Origin: Gammaproteobacteria bacterium
GTDB lineage: Bacteria; Pseudomonadota; Gammaproteobacteria; Pseudomonadales; Cellvibrionaceae
NCBI GenBank assembly: GCA_021151625.1
Contig: JAGKWY010000086.1
Span: 1 to 50,459 of the forward strand
DNA length: 50,459 bases
Direction of reading: 5' to 3'
Both the position numbers and the translations under genes were made by a program. A model generated the notes under the pieces. The model was not told the DNA's origin. It searched no databases and worked only from the letters and a program-made list of their open reading frames with translations. Below, in pieces: positions 16,351 through 24,885 of this stretch (the first letter of the stretch is position 1; each line of letters begins with the position of its first letter).

Positions 16351-17357
16351 CCAAAGCGAAAATAATTATTGCACTGCTCTGGCTCGCAGCACTTTTGCTT
16401 GCAGTCTGGACGCTGGCGCAATTGCCAGTTACTGAAATTGCCACGCAGCTGAGCGATCTCGCCTTCAACGATTATGCGCCCTGGATAATTGCCAATATCG
16501 CCATCATTTTGCTGGGCAATTATCGTTGGTGGCTATTGGGCAAAGCAGTACAAGCACCAGTTAACTTTTGGCGTTTACTCTTTATCAAACAGGCGGGTCA
16601 AAGTATTAGTTTTATTACCCCCGGCCCACAATTTGGGGGCGAGCCGCTGCAAATTTATTGGTTGTGGCAAGGTGCAAAAATTGCCTTGCATAAGGCCTTG
16701 CTATCCTTGGGGTTGGACCGATTCTTTGAGCTCTGGGTGAATTTTTCGATATTAATTCTCAGCGTCATACTGCTCAGCGTATCGCCAGCCAGCGCCACTG
16801 CCAGTTGGAAAAATATTCTTATCGCACTAATTGGCTTGATTGGGTTGCTGTCATTAATCGGCCTCAGCCTGATAAGCCAACCACAATGGCTAAGCCAGCG
16901 CTTGAATAAAGTAACTCACCAGTGGCAAGCACATCGCTATTTGCACTCCATTAAAACACACTGGAATTTACTCAGTGATGATTTGCGTCGCTGTTTGCAC
17001 GCTGAGCGAAAAATATTGCTCAGTGCAATCCTGATTTCAATAGTGACCTGGGCCGGTTTGTTTATCGAGTTGCAACTAATTCTGTGGATGTCGGACGCTA
17101 ATACCAACCTGACCGGCTTTTTATTAATATTCGTCGCCATGCGTTTAGCTATGTTACTGCCGCTACCCGGTGGAATTGGCACCATTGAGGCAGCAATTTT
17201 CTGGGCGTTTAGTTATTTGAATTTGTCGATGGAATCCGCATTAACAGTAATTGCGTTAATGCGTTCAAGAGATGCGGTTGTACTACTATTTGGACTGGGT
17301 TGTATTGCCGGCTGCCGTCAAATCACTGCAAAAACGCCGGTACATTTAGCAGACTAA
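16347..17357 (+). CDS. UPF0104/LPG-synthase-type flippase-like integral membrane protein
   Basis: The 336-residue protein is a polytopic membrane protein of the lysylphosphatidylglycerol-synthase transmembrane (UPF0104) family. Motifs include FIKQAGQSISFITPGPQFGGEP, a charged cytosolic loop (about 180-215), and MRLAMLLPLPGGIGTIEAAI near the C-terminus. Members of this family are thought to flip or bind lipids. It has no aminoacyl-transferase domain. I choose the ATG at 16347, which overlaps the upstream stop as ATGA; a longer reading from 16320 would start inside the upstream gene. The last 35 bases overlap the convergent gene at 17323. Its job is presumably linked to the lipid made by the upstream CDP-alcohol transferase. 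Confidence 0.85.
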   Translation: MTKAKIIIALLWLAALLLAVWTLAQLPVTEIATQLSDLAFNDYAPWIIANIAIILLGNYRWWLLGKAVQAPVNFWRLLFIKQAGQSISFITPGPQFGGEPLQIYWLWQGAKIALHKALLSLGLDRFFELWVNFSILILSVILLSVSPASATASWKNILIALIGLIGLLSLIGLSLISQPQWLSQRLNKVTHQWQAHRYLHSIKTHWNLLSDDLRRCLHAERKILLSAILISIVTWAGLFIELQLILWMSDANTNLTGFLLIFVAMRLAMLLPLPGGIGTIEAAIFWAFSYLNLSMESALTVIALMRSRDAVVLLFGLGCIAGCRQITAKTPVHLAD

Positions 17358-18156
17358 AATTAGCTTTTGGTGGAGTATCAGGCGTGGATTGTACATCCAT
17401 ACCGCCGCACTTCGTAAACAAACGGTATACACGAGCACACACAGGATAAAACCCCGAGTCAATTAGCATCTGGTAGAACAAATCATCCACGTCCTTCTTA
17501 CTCAATGGAATAGAATCCAGATACTGATAAAGTGCATCATGAACAAGGCTGGCATGATGCGCCCTTTGCCAAAAACGATTTTTGGTCACCAAACAATTTT
17601 GCTCGGTATCAATAGTGGTAACTTCTTCCAGCTTTTCATCCCAATCCGGGGTGCCGAACAATGCAAACCAGAAAAACCACCGTTTGGGTGTACAACCGTC
17701 CCAGGCATAGGTCCGTGTTTTAGCAAAATCGTATTCAACAATTCGCAAATCTTTATCAGGCACACCCTTGGTTACTCCGGGATTAACTACGATCAAGCCG
17801 TTGTGAATAATCAACCACTCACTGTAAAAGTATTTTCCATCAGCAATTGCAGTTCGTTTCACCAGTGGCTTATCGATATAATTCAACCAGGGGCCTTCCC
17901 GATCGCGACTATGAAAACCCCATTTTTGAAACTCGCTTTCTTTGGCTTGTACAGCTCGCACCAATCTTTCTTTCCGACCAATCCAGCGCGGTAAACCTAA
18001 CCCTAAATAAATGATTACGCCGATTGCTAAAAATAGCGGTAGGTAACGTACGCAAAACCAACCCACCACTAACAAAACCCCTGTACCCAACAGGGTTGCA
18101 ATTTTCAGGGAGATATCAAATAAAGAACGGCGGATATTAAATTTTTTAAGGTTCAT
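17323..18156 (-). CDS. DUF1353-domain membrane protein of unknown function
   Basis: The 277-residue protein has two closely spaced N-terminal transmembrane helices (about residues 17-55, GTGVLLVVGWFCVRYL and the next), then a soluble region. That region contains the DUF1353 pattern ASLVHDALYQYLDSIPLSKK with DVDDLFYQMLIDSGF and a late ARVYRLFTKCGG. DUF1353 is best known from small phage and chromosomal proteins of unknown role; fusion to membrane helices and a preceding unique region is uncommon. It starts 2 bases after the stop of the VIT-domain gene, so the two are probably co-transcribed. The C-terminus overlaps the convergent UPF0104 gene by 35 bases. Confidence 0.75.
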   Translation of the reverse strand: MNLKKFNIRRSLFDISLKIATLLGTGVLLVVGWFCVRYLPLFLAIGVIIYLGLGLPRWIGRKERLVRAVQAKESEFQKWGFHSRDREGPWLNYIDKPLVKRTAIADGKYFYSEWLIIHNGLIVVNPGVTKGVPDKDLRIVEYDFAKTRTYAWDGCTPKRWFFWFALFGTPDWDEKLEEVTTIDTEQNCLVTKNRFWQRAHHASLVHDALYQYLDSIPLSKKDVDDLFYQMLIDSGFYPVCARVYRLFTKCGGMDVQSTPDTPPKANFSLLNVPAFLQ

Positions 18157-18158
18157 AA

Positions 18159-21100
18159 TTAATGTACTGTAATTTCCGCTAATTCCACGTCGTCTTTTTC
18201 GTTGTCCAGACGTACAGTAGTAGCTTTATGCACTTGGTTCTTTCTACCGTAATTGCGATAAATATCCACTCGTACAGTAACCGGCCCGAAGGTCTCCACA
18301 GAACTATTTGAATAGAAATCTGCTGCTACTTTATAAACGCCTTTATCGGCTGATTTCAGCAGATACTCTTCCGGGCCAAACCCACTGGTATTATCGAATG
18401 GCAACCAGGCCCCTGATTTGGAGTAGCGATTTCCATAGTAAATTTTTGTGTTATCCGGCTCATAAAGATGCAAATCCATATCCGCCTGGTCGTTGGTCCA
18501 GGAAATTACCACCCGCAGATCAAACTCCATTGCATTTATAAAACGTTTATCCAGGCCAGAAATTACACCTGGATCAACTTGCCAAACCTGAATCAGATTA
18601 TTCAACTCCCCCAGAGTAGTAATGGAAAAATCATGTTGAAAACTGTCATCTAGCAGAATAGATTGCCAATAGTAATTGGCAGACTGCGTAATTAACCCTG
18701 GATTTTCTAATGTCGCCATACGCTCCAACAAAACGGCTAAGTCGCGCTTACTAGTTGCCTCATGCGGAACTATCTCGTTAACAAAATTCAGGTACAAAAG
18801 TGCGCGTTCCCATTGTTGATATTCAATCAATGTGTAGGCCAGCAACCGCTGAGCCAGCATTTTTTCTGGCATAAGCTCGCTAATGTTACTCAGTATTTTA
18901 TAGGCGGTTTCCGGGTTCTGTTTTTCGAAAAAATATTTAGCAGTATCCATGTAGAACGACAGGTTTGCAGCATACTCATTGCGCTGCTGCAAATAGATTG
19001 CGTAAGCCTTTTCTACTGGCACTGCTCTGATAGCCTTCATATACGGGGTATCCGGATTCCAAGCTAATACCTTAATCCCACCATCAAAATCGGCAATATT
19101 TTCTGCAACTACCTCTTCGACATCAGCATTGCGTGCAACACTTGCTCTCGCACCGGTCACAATTACCTCTTCTAACTCTGAAGACTCCCGCCGTTTCCTT
19201 TCTTTTATAAGCTGCTTATTAAAGGCTACCGGGTCTTCATACCAGGTAACTCTTTGTTTCCAGGCTAACAATAGCTCCTCTCTATTTTTCCCTTTAGCTT
19301 TAGACTCTTGCGCAAGATGTTCCATTCTTAGCTCATCGTATTCATTATCAGGATCAAATAGCGCAGGCGGCTTCACACCAAATTCAACGTAATCATCCAG
19401 ATCCTCCAACACCAAAAGACTTGTGTATGGCGTAACAATTGAATGTTTCATCCCCGCATCAATAATGGCTTGTTTGTGCTGCTGAGGATTAACCAACAAA
19501 GGCTGAATTTTATTTATCGCCCACTGGTATTGGATCGACTTTCCCATTAGAAGGTCGTCATCTGTTACACGGAACCCTTTCGCTTCTCCATTAACATCAA
19601 TCAGAAGATTAAAGGGCAGATCCGTTTTATTTAGCGAACCAAAAATTTCTATTGGATTTTTTGTACCAAAACGTCGCTTCACAAGAATATCGTTGCTTTT
19701 GGATTTTACATCCACATCATCCAGCACAGAGAAGAATGCGCCAACTGAAAGATTATTTACTCTTGCCAGATTACCTTTCGCTGCGAGATTCTCCAGTAGC
19801 GGCATATTACTGGTGCGCGCATCAGGATAAACTGCATAAACAGGCACAGAAATGCTGTCCAAATCCAGCAACCCTACCGAATGGGTCCCATCAGAAAAGA
19901 GCAACAGTGTTGATTCCTGCTTACTTGCTATAAGTCCTTTAATGTGATTTAGATCAGATGCGCCGTCATACACAATATTGGACGCGAAGGATCTAACAGC
20001 ATCGATGGATGCAGCCAAACTTACTGGTTGCCGAATATCTGTTGAGAAACATTGAACACGGATATTTGCCCTGGGAAACTCGCGGCGAACCGCAATCAAC
20101 CACGCCAAATACTCTTCATGATAAGCCTTCATGGACAATGAAACATCCCACAAGACCAGTATACTTTCAGGTGTAAATGGTGCAGATTGTAGATGCAATG
20201 GCAAACGAAAGTAGACATTTTCACCGTTACCAGATTGGACCTGCAAAGCAGAGGCTTTCTGAGGCCGTAGATAAAATGCAAACTCTGAGCCGGCAGAAAA
20301 ATTATCCGCATTGAAACGCAAGATCTTTCTATTTTGGCTGGTTGTATACTTTTTAAATTGCTTGGTACGAATGACTGAAGAAGGAGAATGACTTATAGCG
20401 TCGATACCCTCTAGCTCAATATCAAAGGAAATCCGTTTGAATTCACCTAAAAGATCCAGCGGAATTGCGTAGCGATACTCTCCATCAACTTCTTGCAAAG
20501 TTTCCTGGTACTGAATTTGTATCCGTCGCGGATTATCCTTACTGACCGGATATATTTCCGTCTGAAACTTATTATTGTGAGTCAGTTCGGCAATGGCTGG
20601 ATCTACACCACGCGACTCCAGGGTTTCCAGCGCACCCCTCGCTTCCTCTTTGGGTACCACAACAGCGGGAACCATACGGTCATCCACATCCAGACTATAC
20701 CCGCTTACGCTGGCAGATGCTGGTAATGGCAAACTAAAAGCCACTTCGGTATCGCGGGAGTCCAGGGTTCTAAAATGAATATCAATCGTCGTTTCAGCCA
20801 AATCACCATTGATTTTTGTGCTTACGGAAAAATGCTCTATCTCTACCGGCAACCCATTTTCATCTGTTATAAATTGTGACGGCAGTTTCTTATCAGTTCG
20901 TTTGAAGGAACGCTGCTCATCGACCACCACATCCAGATGTGAACCTCCATAAAAGACTGGTACGAAGATATCCTCCATAACAATATAAGGCATGTGGTCA
21001 TTCGCCATAATCAAGCGCGCCATATGGCTTTCGCCCTCGTTATGGGACGTCAAAAGAACGCTTTTATCCGGGTAAATATTAAGCCCATAAGCTTCGCCAC

Positions 21101-21527
21101 CGTTTTCTAGACTCCCCCACTCCCAAACAGCACTCAACTCTTTACTGGAAATAGCGCGGACTTTCTCTTTAACAAAAAAATAGTGCGTATCGCCGCTAAC
21201 TAACTCTAATTGATTACCGTCTAGAGATAACTTATCAATAGGAATCTCTTCGTCAGGGCAAAGATTAGTAATTTCTACCGAAAGATAGTCGCTAGGGTTA
21301 TTTACACTAAAACAACTTTTTGATTTTTCCGTAAACTCGAACAACAGGATGTCATTTTTATAAGAAAACAGCTGCACCTTCACCGCTGACCGGTTCTTGC
21401 CTTTTTCCAGGATTTTTACTGACGTCCACTTACCTGTAGGCACAGCCTGTATCTCAGATGGAGCGGATAAAGAATATTGTGACAAACCAAGCACGAAAAA
21501 TAACACTATCAGCTTAACAACAGACAT
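18159..21527 (-). CDS. Large secreted VIT/VWA protein with C-terminal DUF2135 domain
   Basis: From the ATG at 21527 the product is 1122 residues with a signal peptide (SVVKLIVLFFVLGLSQYSLS); an earlier in-frame start at 21563 would spoil it. Visible regions are a unique N-terminal part, a VIT domain (about 220-360), a von Willebrand A domain with metal-site motif LWDVSLSMK (about 460) and FSDGTHS (about 550), and a TonB-receptor-like motif EEVIVTGARASVARN (about 787). A helical repeat-like stretch (about 830-970) and a DUF2135 beta domain near the end (DMDLHLYEPDN) follow. It is probably a periplasmic or surface scaffold that engages proteins through its VWA domain. The partner is unknown; the next gene, 2 bases on, is the DUF1353 protein. 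Confidence 0.85.
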   Translation of the reverse strand: MSVVKLIVLFFVLGLSQYSLSAPSEIQAVPTGKWTSVKILEKGKNRSAVKVQLFSYKNDILLFEFTEKSKSCFSVNNPSDYLSVEITNLCPDEEIPIDKLSLDGNQLELVSGDTHYFFVKEKVRAISSKELSAVWEWGSLENGGEAYGLNIYPDKSVLLTSHNEGESHMARLIMANDHMPYIVMEDIFVPVFYGGSHLDVVVDEQRSFKRTDKKLPSQFITDENGLPVEIEHFSVSTKINGDLAETTIDIHFRTLDSRDTEVAFSLPLPASASVSGYSLDVDDRMVPAVVVPKEEARGALETLESRGVDPAIAELTHNNKFQTEIYPVSKDNPRRIQIQYQETLQEVDGEYRYAIPLDLLGEFKRISFDIELEGIDAISHSPSSVIRTKQFKKYTTSQNRKILRFNADNFSAGSEFAFYLRPQKASALQVQSGNGENVYFRLPLHLQSAPFTPESILVLWDVSLSMKAYHEEYLAWLIAVRREFPRANIRVQCFSTDIRQPVSLAASIDAVRSFASNIVYDGASDLNHIKGLIASKQESTLLLFSDGTHSVGLLDLDSISVPVYAVYPDARTSNMPLLENLAAKGNLARVNNLSVGAFFSVLDDVDVKSKSNDILVKRRFGTKNPIEIFGSLNKTDLPFNLLIDVNGEAKGFRVTDDDLLMGKSIQYQWAINKIQPLLVNPQQHKQAIIDAGMKHSIVTPYTSLLVLEDLDDYVEFGVKPPALFDPDNEYDELRMEHLAQESKAKGKNREELLLAWKQRVTWYEDPVAFNKQLIKERKRRESSELEEVIVTGARASVARNADVEEVVAENIADFDGGIKVLAWNPDTPYMKAIRAVPVEKAYAIYLQQRNEYAANLSFYMDTAKYFFEKQNPETAYKILSNISELMPEKMLAQRLLAYTLIEYQQWERALLYLNFVNEIVPHEATSKRDLAVLLERMATLENPGLITQSANYYWQSILLDDSFQHDFSITTLGELNNLIQVWQVDPGVISGLDKRFINAMEFDLRVVISWTNDQADMDLHLYEPDNTKIYYGNRYSKSGAWLPFDNTSGFGPEEYLLKSADKGVYKVAADFYSNSSVETFGPVTVRVDIYRNYGRKNQVHKATTVRLDNEKDDVELAEITVH

Positions 21528-21583
21528 ATAGGCTCCATCCAGAAATATAGTTATCAGAATCAAACGAGATTAAACCAAAATAA

Positions 21584-22192
21584 TTATTTTAATGCCTGGC
21601 GAATAATGGTTTTCCATTTATCCGGCGCGGCTTTGCGGATATCACTTAAATAAATCTCATGGTGTTTACCGCTGAGTGTTGCGTGCCTTTGGATATGTTG
21701 ATGAAGGCGCTCGATTGTCGGCCCCTCTTCGGAAAATGGACCCACATGCAGAATTTGAGCACAGCGGCCTTCAGTAAAGGATTCAAAACGCAACAGAGGA
21801 ATTGCCGGTAGTTTTTTCTTTTTAGCAACTTCAGCAATTGCTATATCGATAATTTGTTGGGTGACTATTGCCGGCTGCATAATCATCATGGTCCATTTCC
21901 ACTGGGATTTATCATTCCCGGTGAACACCGACATATCATCCGCCCACCAAAGCCCCTCCAAAGGCATTACTGAATAGTCAACACCGATCGTACCTTTTTT
22001 AATCATAAACTTGGCGGTATAACTCACCGAAAATAAAGCTTCTACCGCTTCAGCATAAGCTTGGGTGGTGTTTGGATCACCCAAACCATCGATCATCAAA
22101 TAATTCAACGCAGGAACATCCACCTCATCTATTTTCTTGGTAGATGCTTGATAGAGATGCTTTAGCGCTTTTTTATGATCTATTTTTTCCAT
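21584..22192 (-). CDS. GyrI-like small-molecule-binding domain protein
   Basis: The 202-residue protein resembles the stand-alone GyrI-like (SOUL/GyrI) family: an N-terminal LNYLMIDGLGDPN segment, then AYAEAVEALFSVSYTAKF, a central DYSVMPLEGLWW and a late RCAQILHVGPFSEEGPTIERL. The family binds small hydrophobic or cationic ligands or modulates enzymes, but stand-alone members of this length lack a known role. I take the ATG at 22192; a GTG at 22198 is possible. No strong ribosome site is visible. It lies between the VIT-domain gene and the YdjM-like gene, all co-oriented. Confidence 0.8.
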   Translation of the reverse strand: MEKIDHKKALKHLYQASTKKIDEVDVPALNYLMIDGLGDPNTTQAYAEAVEALFSVSYTAKFMIKKGTIGVDYSVMPLEGLWWADDMSVFTGNDKSQWKWTMMIMQPAIVTQQIIDIAIAEVAKKKKLPAIPLLRFESFTEGRCAQILHVGPFSEEGPTIERLHQHIQRHATLSGKHHEIYLSDIRKAAPDKWKTIIRQALK

Positions 22193-22236
22193 AAACACAT
22201 CAGATTATATTCGCGTGAAAAACACACGAGTCTTTA

Positions 22237-22791
22237 TTATTTATTCTTGGACAGATAGGTCTCGTACAACCCAATTGCAGCCTTATCGAGGCGCGTACTG
22301 AAGGCCTCAAGGAACGTGATTTTTCTAGCTACTAGATAATAGGCACAAAGCATAAAAAGCAACAGCATAATCAGCTGATTCTGCCATGCATTCAATTCCC
22401 ATTGACCATGCCAGGTTAAACCTTTGGAACTCAAGGGATAAAAATAATATATCGGCCACTGATAGCCATCAGGCCCCCGGGAGCCAACAAGGTCGCAGAG
22501 CACATGCAAATGCACAACGAATAGAGAACCAAGCCAAACAAGGGCTTTTTGAGATTTGGCGAAACAGCTTGCCAAGGTTGCAAGGAGGAAAGCAGAAATA
22601 ATGGAGTGCCCTAGATAATGATGGTATTTCACATAATAACTGGTAGTTCCAGTGATTAGGTCAACCACTAACCCTATGCCATCCAAATCTGGCGCCACGC
22701 CACAGAGAGTAACCAACGCGCGCTCCCTGCGCTCTTTAAAAACTTCAACGGTTGCCAACCAACTTATTAATAGATGTGCACCGGGAGCCAT
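22237..22791 (-). CDS. YdjM/DUF457-type membrane-bound metal-dependent hydrolase
   Basis: The 184-residue protein has three or four transmembrane helices and the conserved metal-site residues of the YdjM family: an early His (MAPGAHLLISWL), Asp residues in CGVAPDLDGIG, His residues in KYHHYLGHSI, and a later His/Asp pair in VHLHVLCDLVGSRGPDG. E. coli YdjM is an SOS-induced inner-membrane protein; the biochemical role is unknown. It begins 21 bases after the stop of the truncated PTPS-like frame and may belong to the same transcript. Confidence 0.82.
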   Translation of the reverse strand: MAPGAHLLISWLATVEVFKERRERALVTLCGVAPDLDGIGLVVDLITGTTSYYVKYHHYLGHSIISAFLLATLASCFAKSQKALVWLGSLFVVHLHVLCDLVGSRGPDGYQWPIYYFYPLSSKGLTWHGQWELNAWQNQLIMLLLFMLCAYYLVARKITFLEAFSTRLDKAAIGLYETYLSKNK

Positions 22792-22812
22792 AAACTAATA
22801 CCTGTAAATGGT

Positions 22813-22974
22813 TTAGAAATCCTTTCTGAATGAGCCGTGTTTATCCAACTGCGCACTTTCGATAATCACTTCAGCAATATAGTGATGTGCATGGGGAAAG
22901 TTTTCAGCGCCCCAATCGCCGCCAACTAAATAGTGGTTTGCAATAAAATCTCGTCTTACTCCAAGGCTATACAT
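22813..22974 (-). pseudogene. N-terminal fragment of a 6-pyruvoyl-tetrahydropterin synthase/QueD-like gene
   Basis: A 53-codon frame from ATG 22974 reads as the start of the PTPS family: RRDFIANHYLVGG, then the zinc-ligand region (FPHAHHYIAEVIIE) and AQLDKHG. It then diverges into SFRKDF and stops at 22813. Intact relatives continue for roughly another 70-230 residues, including the third zinc His and the catalytic residues. The gene thus lacks most of its length, and the DUF457 gene begins 21 bases later. PTPS-type enzymes act on 7,8-dihydroneopterin triphosphate. It is last of a three-gene set, 41 bases after the alcohol dehydrogenase. Confidence 0.75.
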
Positions 22975-23015
22975 AAATCTTCTCAACTCATCACGGTAAA
23001 TAAAATTAATAACAA

Positions 23016-24032
23016 CTAATAAACAAATAATGCCTGGATCAGCGTCTCAGGCTGTTGATCCAGTTGTTGGTAAACGGCGGGCGCGTCTTCCAGCGCTACG
23101 CGCTGGGATACAAACTGCGATGGACGTATGCGACGAATCATATCCCAGGTCACTTCAAAGCGACGCGCTTTGGTCCAGCGCCCGGTAAGCTCGGGGCTAA
23201 GGCTACTAACTTGACTGGTAGTGATTTGCAAACGATTGCGATGTGCCGCACCACCTAAATAAACAGGTGCAGATTTGGTGCCATACCAACTGCCAATCAC
23301 AATGCGACTGTGATAGCCGCTGAAATCCACCGCCAGATTGAGCACATCGGGCACGCCAGTTAATTCGTAAATTAAATCCGCTCCCTGTATTTCACTTAAA
23401 CGTTGTTGATGCGTATTGCGTTCTTCTGCCAGTAAAGGGTCAAATGTTTTTGCACCCAATTGTGCTGCAATTTTACGGCGCACGGCCCATTTATCGGCAA
23501 CCAATAATTCACCCAGCGGCATTTGCGCTAACAAACTCGACAATAACAAACCTACAATGCCCTGCCCTAACACCAATACACGCTCACCGATGATGGGCTT
23601 TCCGTCTTGCAATAAATTAACCGCGGTTTCCATATTCGCTAGAAAAACTGCGTCTTCAGCAGCGATATCATTGGGAACAGGAATCAAATTTTCTACTGCG
23701 CTTATAAAATGGCTCGCATGAGGTTGAAACGCAAATACAGCTTGCCCCAACCAGAATTCCTCCACCCCGTCACCGAGTTGCACAACTGTACCTACGCATG
23801 CGTATCCGTATTGCAACGGATAGGTTTGGTTTTGCAAACTCTGGATATTTGCATCCAGCGCAATCTCAGCGGGTAACTGGCCGCGATAAACCAGCATTTC
23901 TGTTCCCGCACTAATCGCGGAGCAAATCACCTCAACAACAACTTCACCTGTCGTTGGCAATTCAATTTCACTCGAGCGAACCTCTATTTGTTGCTGGCCG
24001 GTAAACCATAACTGCTGCGCATTTTTTTTCAT
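23016..24032 (-). CDS. Zinc-type alcohol dehydrogenase family oxidoreductase
   Basis: The 338-residue protein is an MDR-superfamily dehydrogenase. It has an N-terminal GroES-like domain (SAISAGTEMLVYRGQLP, then YPLQYGYACVGTVVQLGDG) and a Rossmann domain with GERVLVLGQGIVGLLLSSLL. The usual catalytic-zinc Cys/His ligands are not all in place (SAISAGTE where Cys-Gly-(S/T)-D is common), as in the chlorophyllide/bacteriochlorophyllide-type and related MDR branch, so the zinc dependence is uncertain. The start overlaps the RibD-like stop by 4 bases (ATGA), so both proteins are probably made together. It is followed by the PTPS-like gene. The substrate is unknown, plausibly a pterin- or pyrimidine-derived intermediate. 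Confidence 0.85.
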   Translation of the reverse strand: MKKNAQQLWFTGQQQIEVRSSEIELPTTGEVVVEVICSAISAGTEMLVYRGQLPAEIALDANIQSLQNQTYPLQYGYACVGTVVQLGDGVEEFWLGQAVFAFQPHASHFISAVENLIPVPNDIAAEDAVFLANMETAVNLLQDGKPIIGERVLVLGQGIVGLLLSSLLAQMPLGELLVADKWAVRRKIAAQLGAKTFDPLLAEERNTHQQRLSEIQGADLIYELTGVPDVLNLAVDFSGYHSRIVIGSWYGTKSAPVYLGGAAHRNRLQITTSQVSSLSPELTGRWTKARRFEVTWDMIRRIRPSQFVSQRVALEDAPAVYQQLDQQPETLIQALFVY

Positions 24033-24766
24033 GATTTATCACCCTGATCAGCCTTGCCTTGATAAGCCAGCTCACCCCAAATAATTAAATCATCACCCAA
24101 ACGCTCGGTGTTAAATGGCTGGACCCCCGGCAATTCAACACGCGAGCTGATTTCCAAATCTCCCACCGCTTTATAACCACCCACAAATTTGGGCACCAGC
24201 GTAATCACCACTGCATCAACTAACTGTGCCTTGATAAACGCGGTAATTACATTCGCACCGCCCTCTACCATTAATTGGCGAATGCCTTTTTCATAAAGCA
24301 ATGCCAGCGCATTCTGCAAACACACCCGACCATCAGCCCCCGGTTGCAAGGAGCAGATCTCTGCCCCCTCCTGATCTGGCCATTGATTAGCCTGGGTGGT
24401 CAGAATCCAGCAGGGTTTTTCGGCACACTGGCGCAAGCGTGCATCACTGGGCATACGCAATTGGCTATCCAGCACAATCGGCTGCGGGCTCTGGCCCGAC
24501 CAATGGCGAACATTCAGTTGTGGATCATCTGCTAGAACGGTGCCTATCCCCACCAAAATTCCATCATGCAGACTGCGCAATTGGTGGGTTAAACGCAGGG
24601 ACTCATTACCACTTAACGCCAAGGGCTCGCAGGAGCGCAAGGCGATACTGCCGTCCAAACTCTGGGCGTAGCTAAGGGTTACGAAAGGTCGGTTAGTGGG
24701 AGCGCGGTTTTGCTGGGCACTGGCAAGCCAGTGTTCAATCATGTTATTCAAATTCATGCAGGTCAC
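24029..24766 (-). CDS. RibD C-terminal (DHFR-like) reductase family protein
   Basis: The 245-residue protein corresponds to the reductase half of RibD without the deaminase domain. Signatures are FVTLSYAQSLDGSIA, LRSLHDGILVGIGTVLADDP with QLNVR, and RQLMVEGGANVITAF. RibD-type reductases use NADPH to reduce the ribose of aminopyrimidine ribosides in riboflavin synthesis, and stand-alone copies are also used in archaeal and secondary pathways. A downstream ATG at 24757 (MNLNNMIEHW) is an equally good start. It heads the leftward RibD-ADH-PTPS operon, 119 bases from a divergent glycosyltransferase. A housekeeping riboflavin role is unlikely because the pyrimidine deaminase and other rib genes are absent. 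Confidence 0.85.
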   Translation of the reverse strand: MTCMNLNNMIEHWLASAQQNRAPTNRPFVTLSYAQSLDGSIALRSCEPLALSGNESLRLTHQLRSLHDGILVGIGTVLADDPQLNVRHWSGQSPQPIVLDSQLRMPSDARLRQCAEKPCWILTTQANQWPDQEGAEICSLQPGADGRVCLQNALALLYEKGIRQLMVEGGANVITAFIKAQLVDAVVITLVPKFVGGYKAVGDLEISSRVELPGVQPFNTERLGDDLIIWGELAYQGKADQGDKS

Positions 24767-24885
24767 TGAAATAACGGCCTGTTGCTACAGCGCCTTATAT
24801 TTGTGGTCTTTATTGTGTCAGTTGCTGCGATCTTAAGGCAGAATTAGCGCCCGACTCAACCGCCCTGACACAACACGCGATCTAA

